DNA of 64,000 nt. Source: Rutpela maculata (Eukaryota; Arthropoda; Insecta; Coleoptera; Cerambycidae). How positions within the stretch are numbered: the stretch's first letter is position 1; every line of letters starts with the position of its first letter. Under the pieces are notes generated by a model. That model was not told where the DNA came from. It made no database searches and saw only the letters and a list, made by a program, of their open reading frames with translations. A program made the position numbers and the translations under genes. The stretch is from positions 142,673,677 through 142,737,676 of the forward strand of contig OW386290.2 in assembly GCA_936432065.2 (NCBI GenBank), written 5' to 3'. Below are positions 1 through 10,923 of this stretch, in pieces.

Positions 1-748
1 ATAAGTCTATAATTATTGGGATTAGAGTGATTTAAATTAGGTATTGGGATGGTTACGATTGTGCCTACTTTCTACTCTTCAAGAAAGTAGGAATGTTGTA
101 TGCAATATTCGAATATTTTCTTTATATGTAAATGAATTCGATAGTCTAGTTGCTTTACTATAGTTTTTGTTATATAATCATGGGCACCTGCTTAAAATAT
201 GAGAATTTGTTAGAGATGTCACATTTATAACTTGTGTAAAAAACAAGTCTACTTCTACTTTACCTGAGACCGTCCATAAAATGTGTATGGAGGGTGAGTT
301 TCACAAAATAACACACAGATGGAGTAAGAGTCCATGTCATATGTAATGTTGCAAGAGATGCTTGAAAATTAGTGATGATTGTTTTACTCCGCATTCATGT
401 TAAGGTACAAATATGCTTTCATTGCGAGAGGATCATTTTCTGACTTCTAAATAAGGCTAATTGAAGATGGCGGATGACGGAGCGTAAAAATATTTGAACG
501 CAGGAGAAAAGCAAACGACTCTGAAAAGTTAAACAAGGAACAGTGTGTACATAAAGCTTGAAGATTTTTGACAAAAATATTCAACTTCATTGATTTTTAA
601 AATAGGAAAATATGTAAATAGAGAATGAATAAATAACGCTAATTGTACGAGAATGAGCGGACTGTAATCTTTTAACTTTATAATTTTTGAGAATTTTAAT
701 TCTAATTCATTAACGAATAAACGTGACAGCCAGGAACAAATGGCTTAC
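1..748. other. AT-rich non-coding sequence at left edge
   Basis: No convincing exon. A short plus-strand stretch at about 465-485 contains an AAGATGGCGG string, which resembles a Pho/YY1-type site, followed after five codons by a stop. This is probably intronic to the polychaetoid-like gene, whose upstream exons must lie further left, and to the possible minus-strand gene whose first exon is called at 749-769. Confidence 0.4.
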
Positions 749-769
749 CTTAATTGTAGTTTCCGGCAT
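749..769 (-). CDS. Possible first coding exon of a minus-strand gene (partial)
   Basis: On the minus strand an ATG at 769-767 opens seven codons (MPETTIK). It is followed without a break by a strong splice donor, GTAAGC, at 748-743. The upstream stretch (about 770-990) is less AT-rich than its surroundings and holds a CACGTG E-box at 977-982, as a 5' UTR and promoter could. The rest of the gene would lie left of the window. I do not recognise the protein from seven residues. It could equally be a non-coding first exon or chance, and it lies opposite the polychaetoid-like gene. The phase-0 donor directly after an in-frame ATG is the only real evidence. Confidence 0.3.
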
Positions 770-1690
770 TCAATGGTGGCTTCTCGATTGCAACCTGGAC
801 CCCTCACAGCACACAATAATGTTCAATTTAAAATAAACAATTAAATGTAAATCACAAACGGCAAAATAAATATATATATATATATATGTGTATATCGAGA
901 CGAGCACACTCAAAGAAGAGGTTTTAAAAATTGTCTGTTATCAATCTTCTCGCAAGCCACCCACACACTTGACTGTCACGTGGTCTCGCGGAAGAAAAAA
1001 GTGAGGCAAAAAATATATATAGAGAATTTACATTTTACATTCATAAAAATTGAAAATAAATTTATTTTATTAATAATTAAAAATAGGGACGAAACACTAA
1101 TTTTCGCAGAATCTTAACTTGACTAAATGTCTAGCTATCGATACCTGTTAAAAAAAATAAAGTTAAGTTACCGGCACCGTAGCTCAGTCGGTTAAGGCGT
1201 ATTGAGTGGCGAATATGCTGACCGACTGTATATTGCATTCTGGGTACTGACTGGGTGGGTAAATAAAAAAATATTTTGGAGGGCATGTTTGTAACATTTT
1301 CAGCATATAACAGCCAAAAAGATGTATGGCAAATTCTATGACTGAAAATAAAAAAATAATTGCGTGTGTAGATATGTATTCGCAAATGTTTTGTATTCTA
1401 GACACTGTGTTAAAGTTAATTAAACAACAAAACATATTTAACGCCTGCATCTTGAAATCTATTAGGAACTTATTTTGGATTGTAGATTTTACCATTAAAT
1501 TTCTTTAGAAGCTTATTATTGCATTAATGACCTGTAAATAATTATTAATATTAAAAATTGCATGCCGAACGTTTATTTTTATTAGAGCTTAACCCCTCAC
1601 TACCCTTCCGCCTGTGTACATTTTAACCCTCAACCACTAAGTAGCGACCATTAAAAACATTGGGACTAAAATACCTTTTTATCATTCAAG
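770..1690. other. Non-coding; putative 5' UTR/promoter side plus intron
   Basis: Contains a (TA)n-rich stretch at about 870-890, the CACGTG at 977-982, the tRNA-like relic listed separately, and a pyrimidine-rich approach to the splice acceptor that ends at 1690. No exon seen. Confidence 0.4.
1172..1252 (+). repeat. tRNA-like relic (possible tRNA-derived SINE head)
   Basis: TAGCTCAGTCGG at 1180-1191 is an excellent Pol III box A, and the D-arm continues as GTTAAGGCG. The expected box B (GGTTCGANTCC) is not intact; only a degenerate TTGCATTCTG occurs at the right distance. So this is a decayed tRNA-derived segment rather than a working tRNA. It lies upstream of a ZO-1-type exon, probably in an intron. 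Confidence 0.4.
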
Positions 1691-2175
1691 GGGTATGATG
1701 GAACAACCAGCTTTTTACGGATCTCAGCCTAACATAGCCCACAAACTAAACCCGTCATCTGCTACTAACTCGCCAAAAATAACACCCAAACTAACAAAAA
1801 CTCAGTCATTTAAACACCAGAAAAGCGAAGGCTTCAGCACCCCCAAACTGTTCCGGAAACTGTCCTTCACCAGGAAGAACCGGGAGGGAACGCCGAAGAT
1901 GAACAAAAAATTGTCCCTGCAGCCGGATCGGATCAATGAGAACCAGGTGGTGCGGGACTTTAACAGAAACGCCCAAGATTTCTCTAGGCCCAGCAAGAGG
2001 GACATTACCTCGGCTATCGTCGATCACCGAGGGGGCAACCTCGTCAATCAGTATTGGGGAGTGTCTTTGGAAGTGCCCGAAGGTGCCATACCCAAAGGAG
2101 AAGAAAAGCAGATCTATTTTGTTATTTCTGATCCAAGGTTGTGTGATAATGCCCCGCCGCTAGATCTTGATAACG
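1691..2175 (+). CDS. pyd: polychaetoid-like penultimate-but-one exon
   Basis: The acceptor is CAAG at 1687-1690 after a pyrimidine-rich run, and the donor is GTAAT at 2176. The frame is fixed by the downstream ZU5 match. The in-frame Met at 1695 is taken as internal rather than as the true start. The exon encodes the basic Ser/Pro linker and the first half of ZU5. Its GC content is visibly higher than the flanking introns. Confidence 0.85.
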
Positions 2176-3328
2176 GTAATTGTCTGAAGGATTCGTAGTT
2201 TAGTTAATTTAACAGTTTTGAGCATGTGTTGGTGCAAAATTTAGGAAACATGTAGAACAGTTGTTCATACTGTGTCCACCAGAATCACCAGATAAGAGTT
2301 CTATTGAAAATGTGTTTCCTCGATTTTGCTAGTAGTAGTTTGGGATTTAACCTTGTTTGCGAATTAATTTGTGTGTATAAACCAGTGTACATACTAAGCT
2401 GACTCTGTCGTTACTGATATACTTTATTTTGATTGATTTTTCAGGTGAGACAATGCTGTCACCTCTAGTTATGTGTGGACCGCAAGGTGAGTTTTTATAT
2501 AAGCTTTTATTAGCACTTACTGTGGCACTTACCTAGCACTGCAAAAATGCATTAATAATAATAAATGTTCTTTACTGATCCCATTAGTATCTAGTACAAC
2601 GCCGTACAATCAGACGACCGTCGACCTAGGTTCTTCAGCTAAAGAGACCATAATATACTATCATATTTAACGGTGCCAAAATGGTAAAAGAAGTGAGAGA
2701 AATGGTTGAGTAGGAAATAGTAGAGAATTCAGTTTTCTACAAAAAAGTTCTAGCTTTTATAGTATCGTGCTCATAATAATGCAAGTGTGGCATTGTAGAG
2801 ATTCATCTTATGTCAGGGACCGAAACCGAAATTTATTTCGGTTCGGTTTCGTTTACGGTTAAGAGGAGACAACGCCAATCACAAAGTTTCATCGGTAAAG
2901 ATACAGCTGAAGTGGGATGAAGGGTAGGCAGTGTGGCTATTATAGGGCATCTGCACGTGACGCCACAGCTAGCCTCAAAAATATGTGTTTCTTAAGGTTT
3001 AAGAGTATTACTATAACCCCACCGGGGATTATACTTTGCTAGGCGGCAGCTCTCTCGTTGGAGGCATTGGGTGTGGGTAAGGATCTTTGGAAAATTTAAT
3101 TTTAAAGTCTTCAATTATTTAAATAGGCGCCACTTAATCTTGTTTTAGTTAAGACCAAGAAAAAATGCCTATCCTAGCCTTTTGGGCTTGCGGATGTTGC
3201 AAAAAAACAAAGTCAAGGTTGGGTCCTCAAACTTAGATTTAATAAAGTTTAAAAATTTATCACAATAAGGTATCCTTATGGGGTAAGAATGTGCTCTACG
3301 AGCATCAAAATGCTTAAGAATTTATTAA

Positions 3329-3362
<34 letters not shown>

Positions 3363-6300
3363 TAGTTTATTATGTGTTAAAAAAAAATAGACTACAATAA
3401 TATAAATATATAAAAAACATACGAGAAAAAGATGGTAAGATGTTTGACAAACAATAAACTTAACACATAAAAGGTGAAAGTATTGTCCAAAAAGACATTT
3501 TTCAACTTCACCTTGTTTTACAATTCAAAAAATATGCTAAAAGTAATAATAATTATACAGAAGTTTGAATCTCACTTGAGGTTTTATATCAATAGATAGA
3601 GTTTTTCTTGTTTGGCATATTTTTTGAATGTGGCAATGTTCATATCATAACAGTCCTCAGGTATAGCATTAGCTATTTTAGTCGCAATATAAGAAAAACT
3701 TGATTTAAACATTGTTGTGTGATGCCGTGGAATGTCAAATTTAGTTCTGTTTCTTGTTACACGGTCATGCACTTCATACCGGGGTTTCAGCTTGTTATAT
3801 AAGAATTCAGGAGTTTCATCCAAAATAATTTTAAAAACAAAACACACTAAATGCAATCTTTGTCTTTCATCCATTCGTAGCCAGTTTATCTCTTGTATAT
3901 GGTGACTAGTAGGCTCTCGTCTTGGCAATTGCAAACAGTACCGGGTTCCAGCATTTTGCACTCTTTGTATTCTCTTCTTTGTCTTTGCTGTTAAACATGG
4001 ATAGTATACACAATCTCAGTAATTGAATAGCGAGAGAGTCAGCAAATCAACAAATAAAAGTTTTACATTCTTAGGCAGAATATTTTTATATTGATATAGC
4101 GTTTTTATCCTGAGAAATGCCGCTTTAAGTTTATTTTGCACATGCAGTTCAAAATTTAAATTTTCATCCATTATCAAACCAAGATTTTTTACACAAATTT
4201 CACAAATGGTCTGCTTTTTGGCCCCCTCAAATAGTACTATTTGCGGTTCACAATAACTGTGGAACTTATTAAAAATCGTAATATTAACGAAATTATCTGA
4301 CTTAAATTAGGTGTAAAATTGGCTTGGTAATTTAGCAAACAAATTATTTGAAAAGATTGGTAAATTTATAATTCAACGCCGTCGTCCCACACGACGTTTA
4401 TTGTATAATCAGAGGCTGGAATTTCACGTCGCCGTTTCTGAGTAAATAGAAAAAAACAGTCTGACCTTATTTTTAATTTGTCGACACCTCACAGTACCAT
4501 GTACATCCAGGGCAATTCCTTATTGCATAACGTGCTACAACCATGTGTTCTCATCAGGGTAAGCGATCCAGCAGCCGGGCAGCATGCTTCACACGCAACC
4601 ATGGTTATCCAATAGTCGGTTGAATAATCGAATCACACAGCGCTTCCAACCATATAACCGTGTTACAGCTCAAATTAACATAGATCCAGGATCATAAAAT
4701 CATTAAATACCAAACAGCAAGTCTACAGGGTACGAGTTTCGAAATGCGAAAATTCTAAGGTGCGAGTTAGCCCGGGTGCAAATTAACCAAATGCAAGTTA
4801 GGCCGGCAAATCTACAAAACAAGAAATATTGTTATCGTTACTGCAAACGAGGAACAATTAACAAACTGCCTACACGGCGAAACAAATTTAGACGTACCTT
4901 CTCGCAGAATGGCCCTTCTTTTAAATATAATTTAACAAAATTCTCTAAGGGGTTTATCTAGCCATGTGCTTAGTGCCCCATCAGCTTCTTAAATGGCCGT
5001 TACTTCCTTCCAAACCCTTTTTTCCGAAACCGAATCCATGTACGTTGGAAACCCTTAATGAAAAACAATTGGTATTTAAAATTCATACACCGCACAATGA
5101 CGCGCTCAACCTGTACCGACAGTGCGCTTAGCCGATAACCTGATTCTAAACTAAACGTAAACAACTAACATGGCTGTTTCTGTCCGAACATTGGCGTAAC
5201 AAGTGTTAACTGAGAAACTTATGACTTTTATGTAATTAAATCCCAGGCATAAAGTGATTGAAAACGCACACAATGTTACGCGGCACCTAACTGCCTACAT
5301 TTCACAATACTGGGAAAAGGTTTCACTACCGCTTTGCCCTGTTTTAGACGCCCGCATACACTGACAATTTATCAACAAATTAATTTAAGCACTATGAGCC
5401 ATGCTAATTACCAAACAAACTCTGAAGGTTCCTAGTACCATGAGGGAGTCGAACATTCTTCCAAGGTATAGTAATAATAAGGTAACATGCTACTTCCTTA
5501 AATTAACCGAATCAAACTTTATACCATAAAGATATAATTATAAATGCGTTGTGTCGCTCCTATGCTCTCAATGAAGAAATGTTTCTACCACTTAAGTACA
5601 GGACAAGGTAAGGTATACCAAAAAGAACCACGCATACAGGGTTCGCCCCAAAAAGTACTATTTACCCGTTACATTACACAGCTGTTATTAAAATTTCTGC
5701 TTGGTTCCCGTATTTTCCACTAAAATCTAGTTCAGTGTAATGTTTCTAAATACTTTGTCCTAATAAAATAGGACTCTTTTTGTAGGTTGGAAATCTAACC
5801 TGTAATTAGCAGTCTATTTACGTGAATTTTTAAATATTTTCTTGGAGCCAGTTCGGCTCCAAGTTTGGTTGCTGCTCTAGGTGGCACCATCTATTAAAAA
5901 GCACTGTACTAAAAGCCTTGACTGGGAAAAAGCAGTTTTTAGCCAAACGGCTAGCGTTATTAAACTGAAAAAGAAAAAGATATTCTTGTAAGTAAATGAA
6001 TACTACACTTCTATTGTAGAAAGTTTTTCGCTAAAATTTGTTTATTATGAAGTGTGGAGAGAAATCTTTATAATAAACAAATTTTAGCTAAAAACTTTTT
6101 CCAATAGAAGTGTAGTATTCATTTACTTACAAGAATATCTTTTTTTCAGTTTAATGACGCCAGCCATTTGGCTGAAAACTGCTTTTTCCCAGTCAAGGCT
6201 TTTAGTACAGTGCTTTTTAATAGATGGTGCCACCTACAACAGCATCTGCATCATGGAACCTTAAATTTTAAGTTTTTCAAGTTTATTCTCATTTTTCTCA

Positions 6301-7876
6301 TTTTTAATGTTTGTATACGCATTTTTAGCTTGCAAATATTTAAAAATTCACGTAAATAATTTTTCAATATTGTTGATTAATAAAAATAGACTGCTAATTA
6401 CAGGTTAGATTTCTAACCTACAAAAAGAGTACTATTTTATTAGGACAAAGTATTTAGAACTTCATAAACATTACACTGAATTAGATTTTAGTTGAAAACA
6501 CAGGAACCAGGCAGAAATTTTAATAACAGCTTTGTAATACTCTTAAACCTTAAGAAACACATATTTTTGAGGTTAGCTGTGACGTTACGTGCAGATGCCA
6601 TATAATAGCCACACTGCCTACCCTTCTCCCCACTTCAGATTTAGCTTTATTGATAAAACTTTGTGATTGGTGTTGTCTCCTCTTAACTAACGTACACTTT
6701 CGGTTTTCAAAGCAGCATCGATTCGGTTTTCCGTTACGGTTTCTGTTTTCCAGCATCTCACATTCCGGTTTACCAGACACTCCCATTTCAGTTTTGGTTA
6801 CGGTTATTAAAAATTCGTAATTACGGTGCGATTTTCAGTTAGGGTTTCGGTTAAAATTAAATTAATGCTTGCAGGAACCGAAAATGAAATTTATTTCGGC
6901 TCGGTTTCTGTTACGGTTACCTAACCTACACCATTTTTGGTTACGGTTTCGGTTTTCAGAGCAGCGTTAATTTGGTTTGTGGTTTTGGTTTCGGTTTTCA
7001 AAGCAGCGCTCGGTTTTGGTTATTCCGGTTTTTGGTTTCGGTTACAGTTAGAAAAAAATGATAATTACGGTGCGGTTTTCGGTTCAGTTACGGTCCCTGC
7101 AATATGTAAATCTATACAGTGTGTTTCACTTTTCATGAATGTTCCCTTATATCTCTGGAACTAAAAAAAAAGTTACAGTCACAGAAAGGGTTAATATCCA
7201 AAAATGGGTTTTGCCAGGTCATCCAAAGGAAGAGGATATTATATCAGAACCAGTGGTCTAAAAAAGGTTTTTTTTTTCTAAAAATGTTTGTATTAACTAA
7301 AAATTTTTACACTTACAGCATTTTTCTATGTAGTGGTATATTTTATTTATTTACTTAATTTAAGCGAATTGCGGTTATGAATTTGGTTATTTCCAAAAAA
7401 TTTGTTTTAAAACACGTGGTGGATATAAGGGTGAATGGGGTAAAACCACGACATAGAAAAATGCTGTTGAGTGTAAACATTTTTAGTTAACAGCCATACA
7501 AACATTTTTAGAGTAAAGAAAACCTTTTTTAGACCATTGGCTCTGATATTAAGATCCTCTGCAAACGAACAGATGTGTGAAATAACTCTATTTTCCCTTT
7601 CTGAATCTACTTTAATACTCAAGCAACCACTGTTTCTACAGAAAATGAATAATAATAACTATATTAATGTTGGTAAAATATATTTCTTTTTTAGGTACCA
7701 TGTTTTTAAAGCCTGTGATTCTGAATATTCCCCATTACGCCAATACTCTCCCGAGCCTAGGAATAAGTTTGAAAGCGACGGATTCCGAGCAAGACATTCA
7801 CACTGACTGGGACAACATTCTGTTGCCCAGCAATCACGCAGCTAATAGTGTGGCAGTCAAGGTTGACCATTTTTAA
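1691..7876 (+). CDS. pyd: ZO-1/polychaetoid-type junction scaffold, C-terminal exons (ZU5 domain)
   Basis: This is the 3' end of the insect orthologue of the tight-junction scaffold ZO-1 (Drosophila polychaetoid), a MAGUK protein at the cytoplasmic face of cell junctions. Exons are 1691-2175, 2445-2486 and 7695-7876. Splicing keeps frame and gives 234 residues from the first visible Met, ending in TAA. The N-terminal half is basic and rich in Ser/Thr/Pro/Lys, as linkers in this protein are. From about residue 105 comes the ZU5 domain: GVSLEVPEGAIPKG, then ETMLSPLVMCGPQG across exon 2, then FLKPVILNIPH and the terminal KVDHF. The ZU5 domain with a C-terminal [VI]DHF end is diagnostic of ZO-1 proteins and argues against ankyrin or UNC5. 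The PDZ, SH3 and guanylate-kinase exons must lie left of the window. Naming is by motif recall, not alignment. Confidence 0.9.
2445..2486 (+). CDS. pyd: polychaetoid-like 42-bp micro-exon
   Basis: A 42-bp exon between TTTTCAG (ending 2444) and GTGAGT (2487-2492). It completes a split glycine codon and encodes GETMLSPLVMCGPQ, the most conserved strip of the ZO-1 ZU5 domain. Both junctions keep frame. Confidence 0.9.
3331..4310 (-). mobile_element. Decayed non-LTR retrotransposon (LINE) fragment
   Basis: On the minus strand, positions 3584-3961 encode 125 aa typical of the region after a LINE reverse transcriptase. It contains RMDERQRLHL, LKPRYEVHDRVTRNRT and SFSYIATKIANAIPEDC. In-frame similarity continues upstream to about 4150 (ILPKNVKLLFVDLLTLSLF, then a stop) so the copy is dead. 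A (TAA)n run at 3331-3361 marks the 3' tail. The 5' part is missing. Confidence 0.75.
4311..5680. other. Intronic, no recognisable gene
   Basis: Non-coding. Contains only short local motif repetition near 4740-4810 (variants of GTGCAAATTAACC and GCGAGTTAGCC). I see no exon or named element. Confidence 0.4.
5681..6530. mobile_element. Fold-back element, family A
   Basis: A near-complete inverted repeat. It opens GCTGTTATTAAAATTTCTGC and closes with the exact inverse at 6507-6530. The arms meet around 6052-6060, beside an ACTTCTATTG stem. The right arm is longer by roughly 100 bp of AT-rich insertion near 6256-6370. No coding potential. Diverged copies recur at about 36480-36600 and 37790-37990. 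Confidence 0.85.
6697..7090 (+). repeat. Degenerate CGGTTT/ACGGTT repeat tract
   Basis: About 390 bp dominated by variants of GGTTTCGGTT and GGTTACGGTT, expanding the right subterminal region of the 2814-7099 element. A second GCAGGAACCGAAA end-like sequence at about 6872 suggests a duplicated terminus. Confidence 0.7.
7695..7876 (+). CDS. pyd: polychaetoid-like terminal exon
   Basis: The acceptor is TTTTTTAG, ending at 7694. The exon encodes the end of ZU5 (FLKPVILNIPHY, then DWDNILLPSNHAANSVAVKVDHF) and stops at TAA 7874-7876. ATTAAA at 8032-8037 is a possible polyadenylation signal. The preceding intron is 5.2 kb, nearly all mobile-element sequence. Confidence 0.9.
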
Positions 7877-8502
7877 TTTTTAGTTTTTTTTTTGCTCAAA
7901 TGTCCAGCAAGTTATTGCCTTTGTTAAAATTCTGACACGTTATAAAAAATTTATTGACTGAATTTAGAAAATTTAGAGCTCGCTGTTTATATTTTTTATG
8001 TTGTAAATATGGATAATTAGATCTGTTTTTCATTAAACGAAATGTTTTGCAATACTCTTTTGTGATCTGCTAAGAAATTTAAGTATGTTACTTAATATTG
8101 TTAATAGTTCTTAGTTAAGGTATTATAACATATCAGATTATAATATTTTTTACTCTTAAAACTATTGTATAACCTTTGTATTTTATTTAAGTTTATGCTC
8201 ATCTATAGATATATGATTTTAAATTAAAGAGTATTTTTAATATGTGGGAGGCATTGTTACTTCGCAACAGGATATTCTTTCTTTACCTACTTACGGCAAC
8301 ATGTATAGTTTATTTCATTTTTACAGTGCACATAAAAACTCAGCTGCCGACAATGCCAATACAATGTTTAAAATGGCAACGTAAAAATTAAACAAAAAAA
8401 GTTATTCTGAGCACTCCTAAAACATTTTACGTCATTTTACCTGTAAATAATTCTTACAAGAAATTTTCTTCTTTTTAAAGAGGAATGATCGCAGAAATTA
8501 TT
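7877..8502. other. 3' UTR/intergenic
   Basis: AT-rich sequence after the polychaetoid-like stop codon. Probably contains the 3' UTR and poly(A) site (candidate ATTAAA at 8032). No gene seen. Confidence 0.5.
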
Positions 8503-10769
8503 ATAGGCCGTTGGAATTAATAAAAAAAAAGGTGATTTTCAAGAAGTTTTATCTTCAAAAGATTTTATTGCATAGAATGCATCTTTTTAAAAAAAAAAGA
8601 AAGAAAGTACCTAAAAATGCATAATTACGCAAAAAAGTGCATCTTTTGCTGTTTTTGTGCATTTTTCAAGGGTTTTTCAAAGATATTCATTTAAGATTCA
8701 TAAAAATTTGAGAAAAATGGTTTGTCTTAGTATTATACAAGCCTCAAGAAACATATTGGGTCATTTAAGACCCTTTATAGGCCGATTGTAGCCGTTAAAC
8801 GCATCCTAAAGTGCATAATTTGCATCCGTTTGAAACATTTTTTAATAATTACTCTAAAGTTAATAAAATATCGTCCCAAATTTTATACTCAGGGGTTTTC
8901 GAAGTCACTAATTCCGAATTTGAACAGAAAATCAAAATGGCTGACTGATAATGGCGCGAAAATCAATTTTAAAAGTACATTTTTTTCCTTTTTTTTTCAC
9001 ATAAAACGTATACAAAGCAAATAAAAAAATGAATTTACGTCTTTTTTTAACTAAATTTTCAATTTTAATTTTTTTTTGCACCTTCCCCTCCCCCCTCCTA
9101 TATCTTATTTTTTAATCAGCACATGTTTTCCTCAACAACAAAAAAATAACCGGCGTATATACTACCACAAGTATAACGGTAAAAAAGAAGATGACTGCGT
9201 GTATATATAACTTGCTCAAAAGTAACGCCTCTACTTTTTTATGGTAACTTAAAAATATAGCGCGAATTTCAAAATAATATAAGCTATATATTAAAAAATA
9301 ATTAAAAAAAACAAATTTTTTTATGCACTTTTCTTTTTATAAATTTTCATATTCAATACCAACCTCCGATTAAAGAACTTATATCTAGATACATAACAGG
9401 CTATCTTTTCACTATATACCTTGTTTGCACCCAACATAGTCACATTATATGTCCATTAAAATGGATAGATGAACATCACATCCCATAGGCAACAGTGGCG
9501 TTGTGTGTGTAGAAAATGTGTAGAATGGTAAATATTTTCATTAAAATGAATTATTGCAATTCCTGCATTACCGGCTCTTTATATAACGTGATGTAGGCAT
9601 ACGATATTACAGTAAGATAAAACAGTAAGATAAATATGTATTGAAAGGATATTAAAATTTAATTGCTATTTACTTTATAACTGTAAACTGAACTTCATCA
9701 TGTTACGACTATGGAACGATCGATTTTCTTCTTTTCTAAACTGCTTTCTGCAAACGGCACAGCACTACACTATTTATTTGCACAAAATATATTGTCACTA
9801 AACTGTGTAAATATGAATAGAGAATATTATTTAGGTATTAAGCAAATCACAACTTAAAATAAAATTACTTTTTAATCAGTTTTTGTTCGGAGAACACGAA
9901 AAACATTTATTGACATTGATGGCCGAACTGTCAACTGATATTATGATAATCGAACTGAAGCCGATCGTGCACGAGCGGGCGCAAATACGCCGATGGGCCA
10001 ATCAGCAACTTATGGGAAGAAGTGCCTTAGATTGTGAGTCTTTCAGCGACAAATAAATCAATGCCATTATGTATCTAGATATAAGTTCTTTAATCGGAGA
10101 TACCAACGCGTTAAAAAATAAGATATAGGGGGGGGGGGGGGGGGGGTAATATAAAAAAAAATAAAAATTGAAAATTTAGTTAAAAAAGACGTAAATTTAT
10201 TTTTTTATTTGCTTTGTATACAATTTATGTGAAAAAATTAGGAAAAAAATGTACTTTTAAAACTGATTTTCGCGCCATTATCAGTCTGCCATTTTGAATT
10301 TTCCGATTTTCTCTTCAAATTCGTAATTAGTGACCTCGAAAACCCTCAAGTATAAAATTTGGACGATATTTTATTAATTTTAGAGCAATTATTAAATTTT
10401 TTTTTAAACGGATGCAAATTATGCACTTTAGGATGCGTTTAAAGGCTACAATCGGCCCAGAAAGGGTCTTAATTGACCCAATATGTTACTTAAGGCTTAT
10501 ATAATACTAAAACAAACCGTTTTTCTCAAAGTTTTATGAATCTTAAATGAACAGCTTTGAAAAATCCTTGAAAAATGCACAAAAACAGCAAAAAAAATGC
10601 ATTTTTTTTGCATCATTATGCATTTTTAGGTACTTTCCCCGTCATTCTGTGCGTACGGGCTATGATTTTTCAAGTTTTTGTACCTAAAAGATGCATTCTA
10701 TGCAATAAAATCTTTTGGAGATAAAACTTCTTGAAAATCACCTTTTTTTTATTAATTCCAACGGCCTAT
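8503..10769. mobile_element. Long fold-back/TIR element (2.27 kb)
   Basis: The ends are ATAGGCCGTTGGAATTAATA and its inverse ACGGCCTAT. The left arm (about 8503-9400) matches the right arm (about 10063-10769) in inverse order. Matched landmarks are GCATAGAATGCATC, GCATAATTTGCATCCG, CTATATCTTATTTTTTAA and GATTAAAGAACTTATATCTAGATAC. A G-run at 10129-10147 interrupts the right arm. The centre (9400-10060) is unmatched and has no ORF. Superfamily unknown. Confidence 0.8.
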
Positions 10770-10923
10770 TAAGATTTTCCACAAAGATACACTACAGCCG
10801 CCGTGTTGAAAAGAAAACTATTTTCCCCCATTATCCCCTTTCTTATTTTGATAGTAATTTTTCCAACATGGCGGGCAACGATATTTTGTGGAAAATTTTG
10901 ATTCATGATTACACATAGTCCAA

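Larger units (their letters stand above)
2814..7099. mobile_element. Large TIR element filling the last polychaetoid-like intron
   Basis: The left end reads CAGGGACCGAAACCGAAATT and the right end is its degenerate inverse, ending CGGTCCCTG. Inside the ends a second inverted block matches well: 2865-3010 against 6532-6690, including a shared stretch around AAATATGTGTTTCTTAAGG. The CAGGG start suggests hAT, but I could not confirm an 8-bp target duplication. The interior carries a LINE fragment and a fold-back element, so it is a composite. Confidence 0.6.

Noticed and set aside
1802..2163. Antisense and shifted frames over the first polychaetoid-like exon
   Set aside because: The GC-rich exon leaves other frames open. 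Only the frame continuing into the ZU5 micro-exon matches the family.
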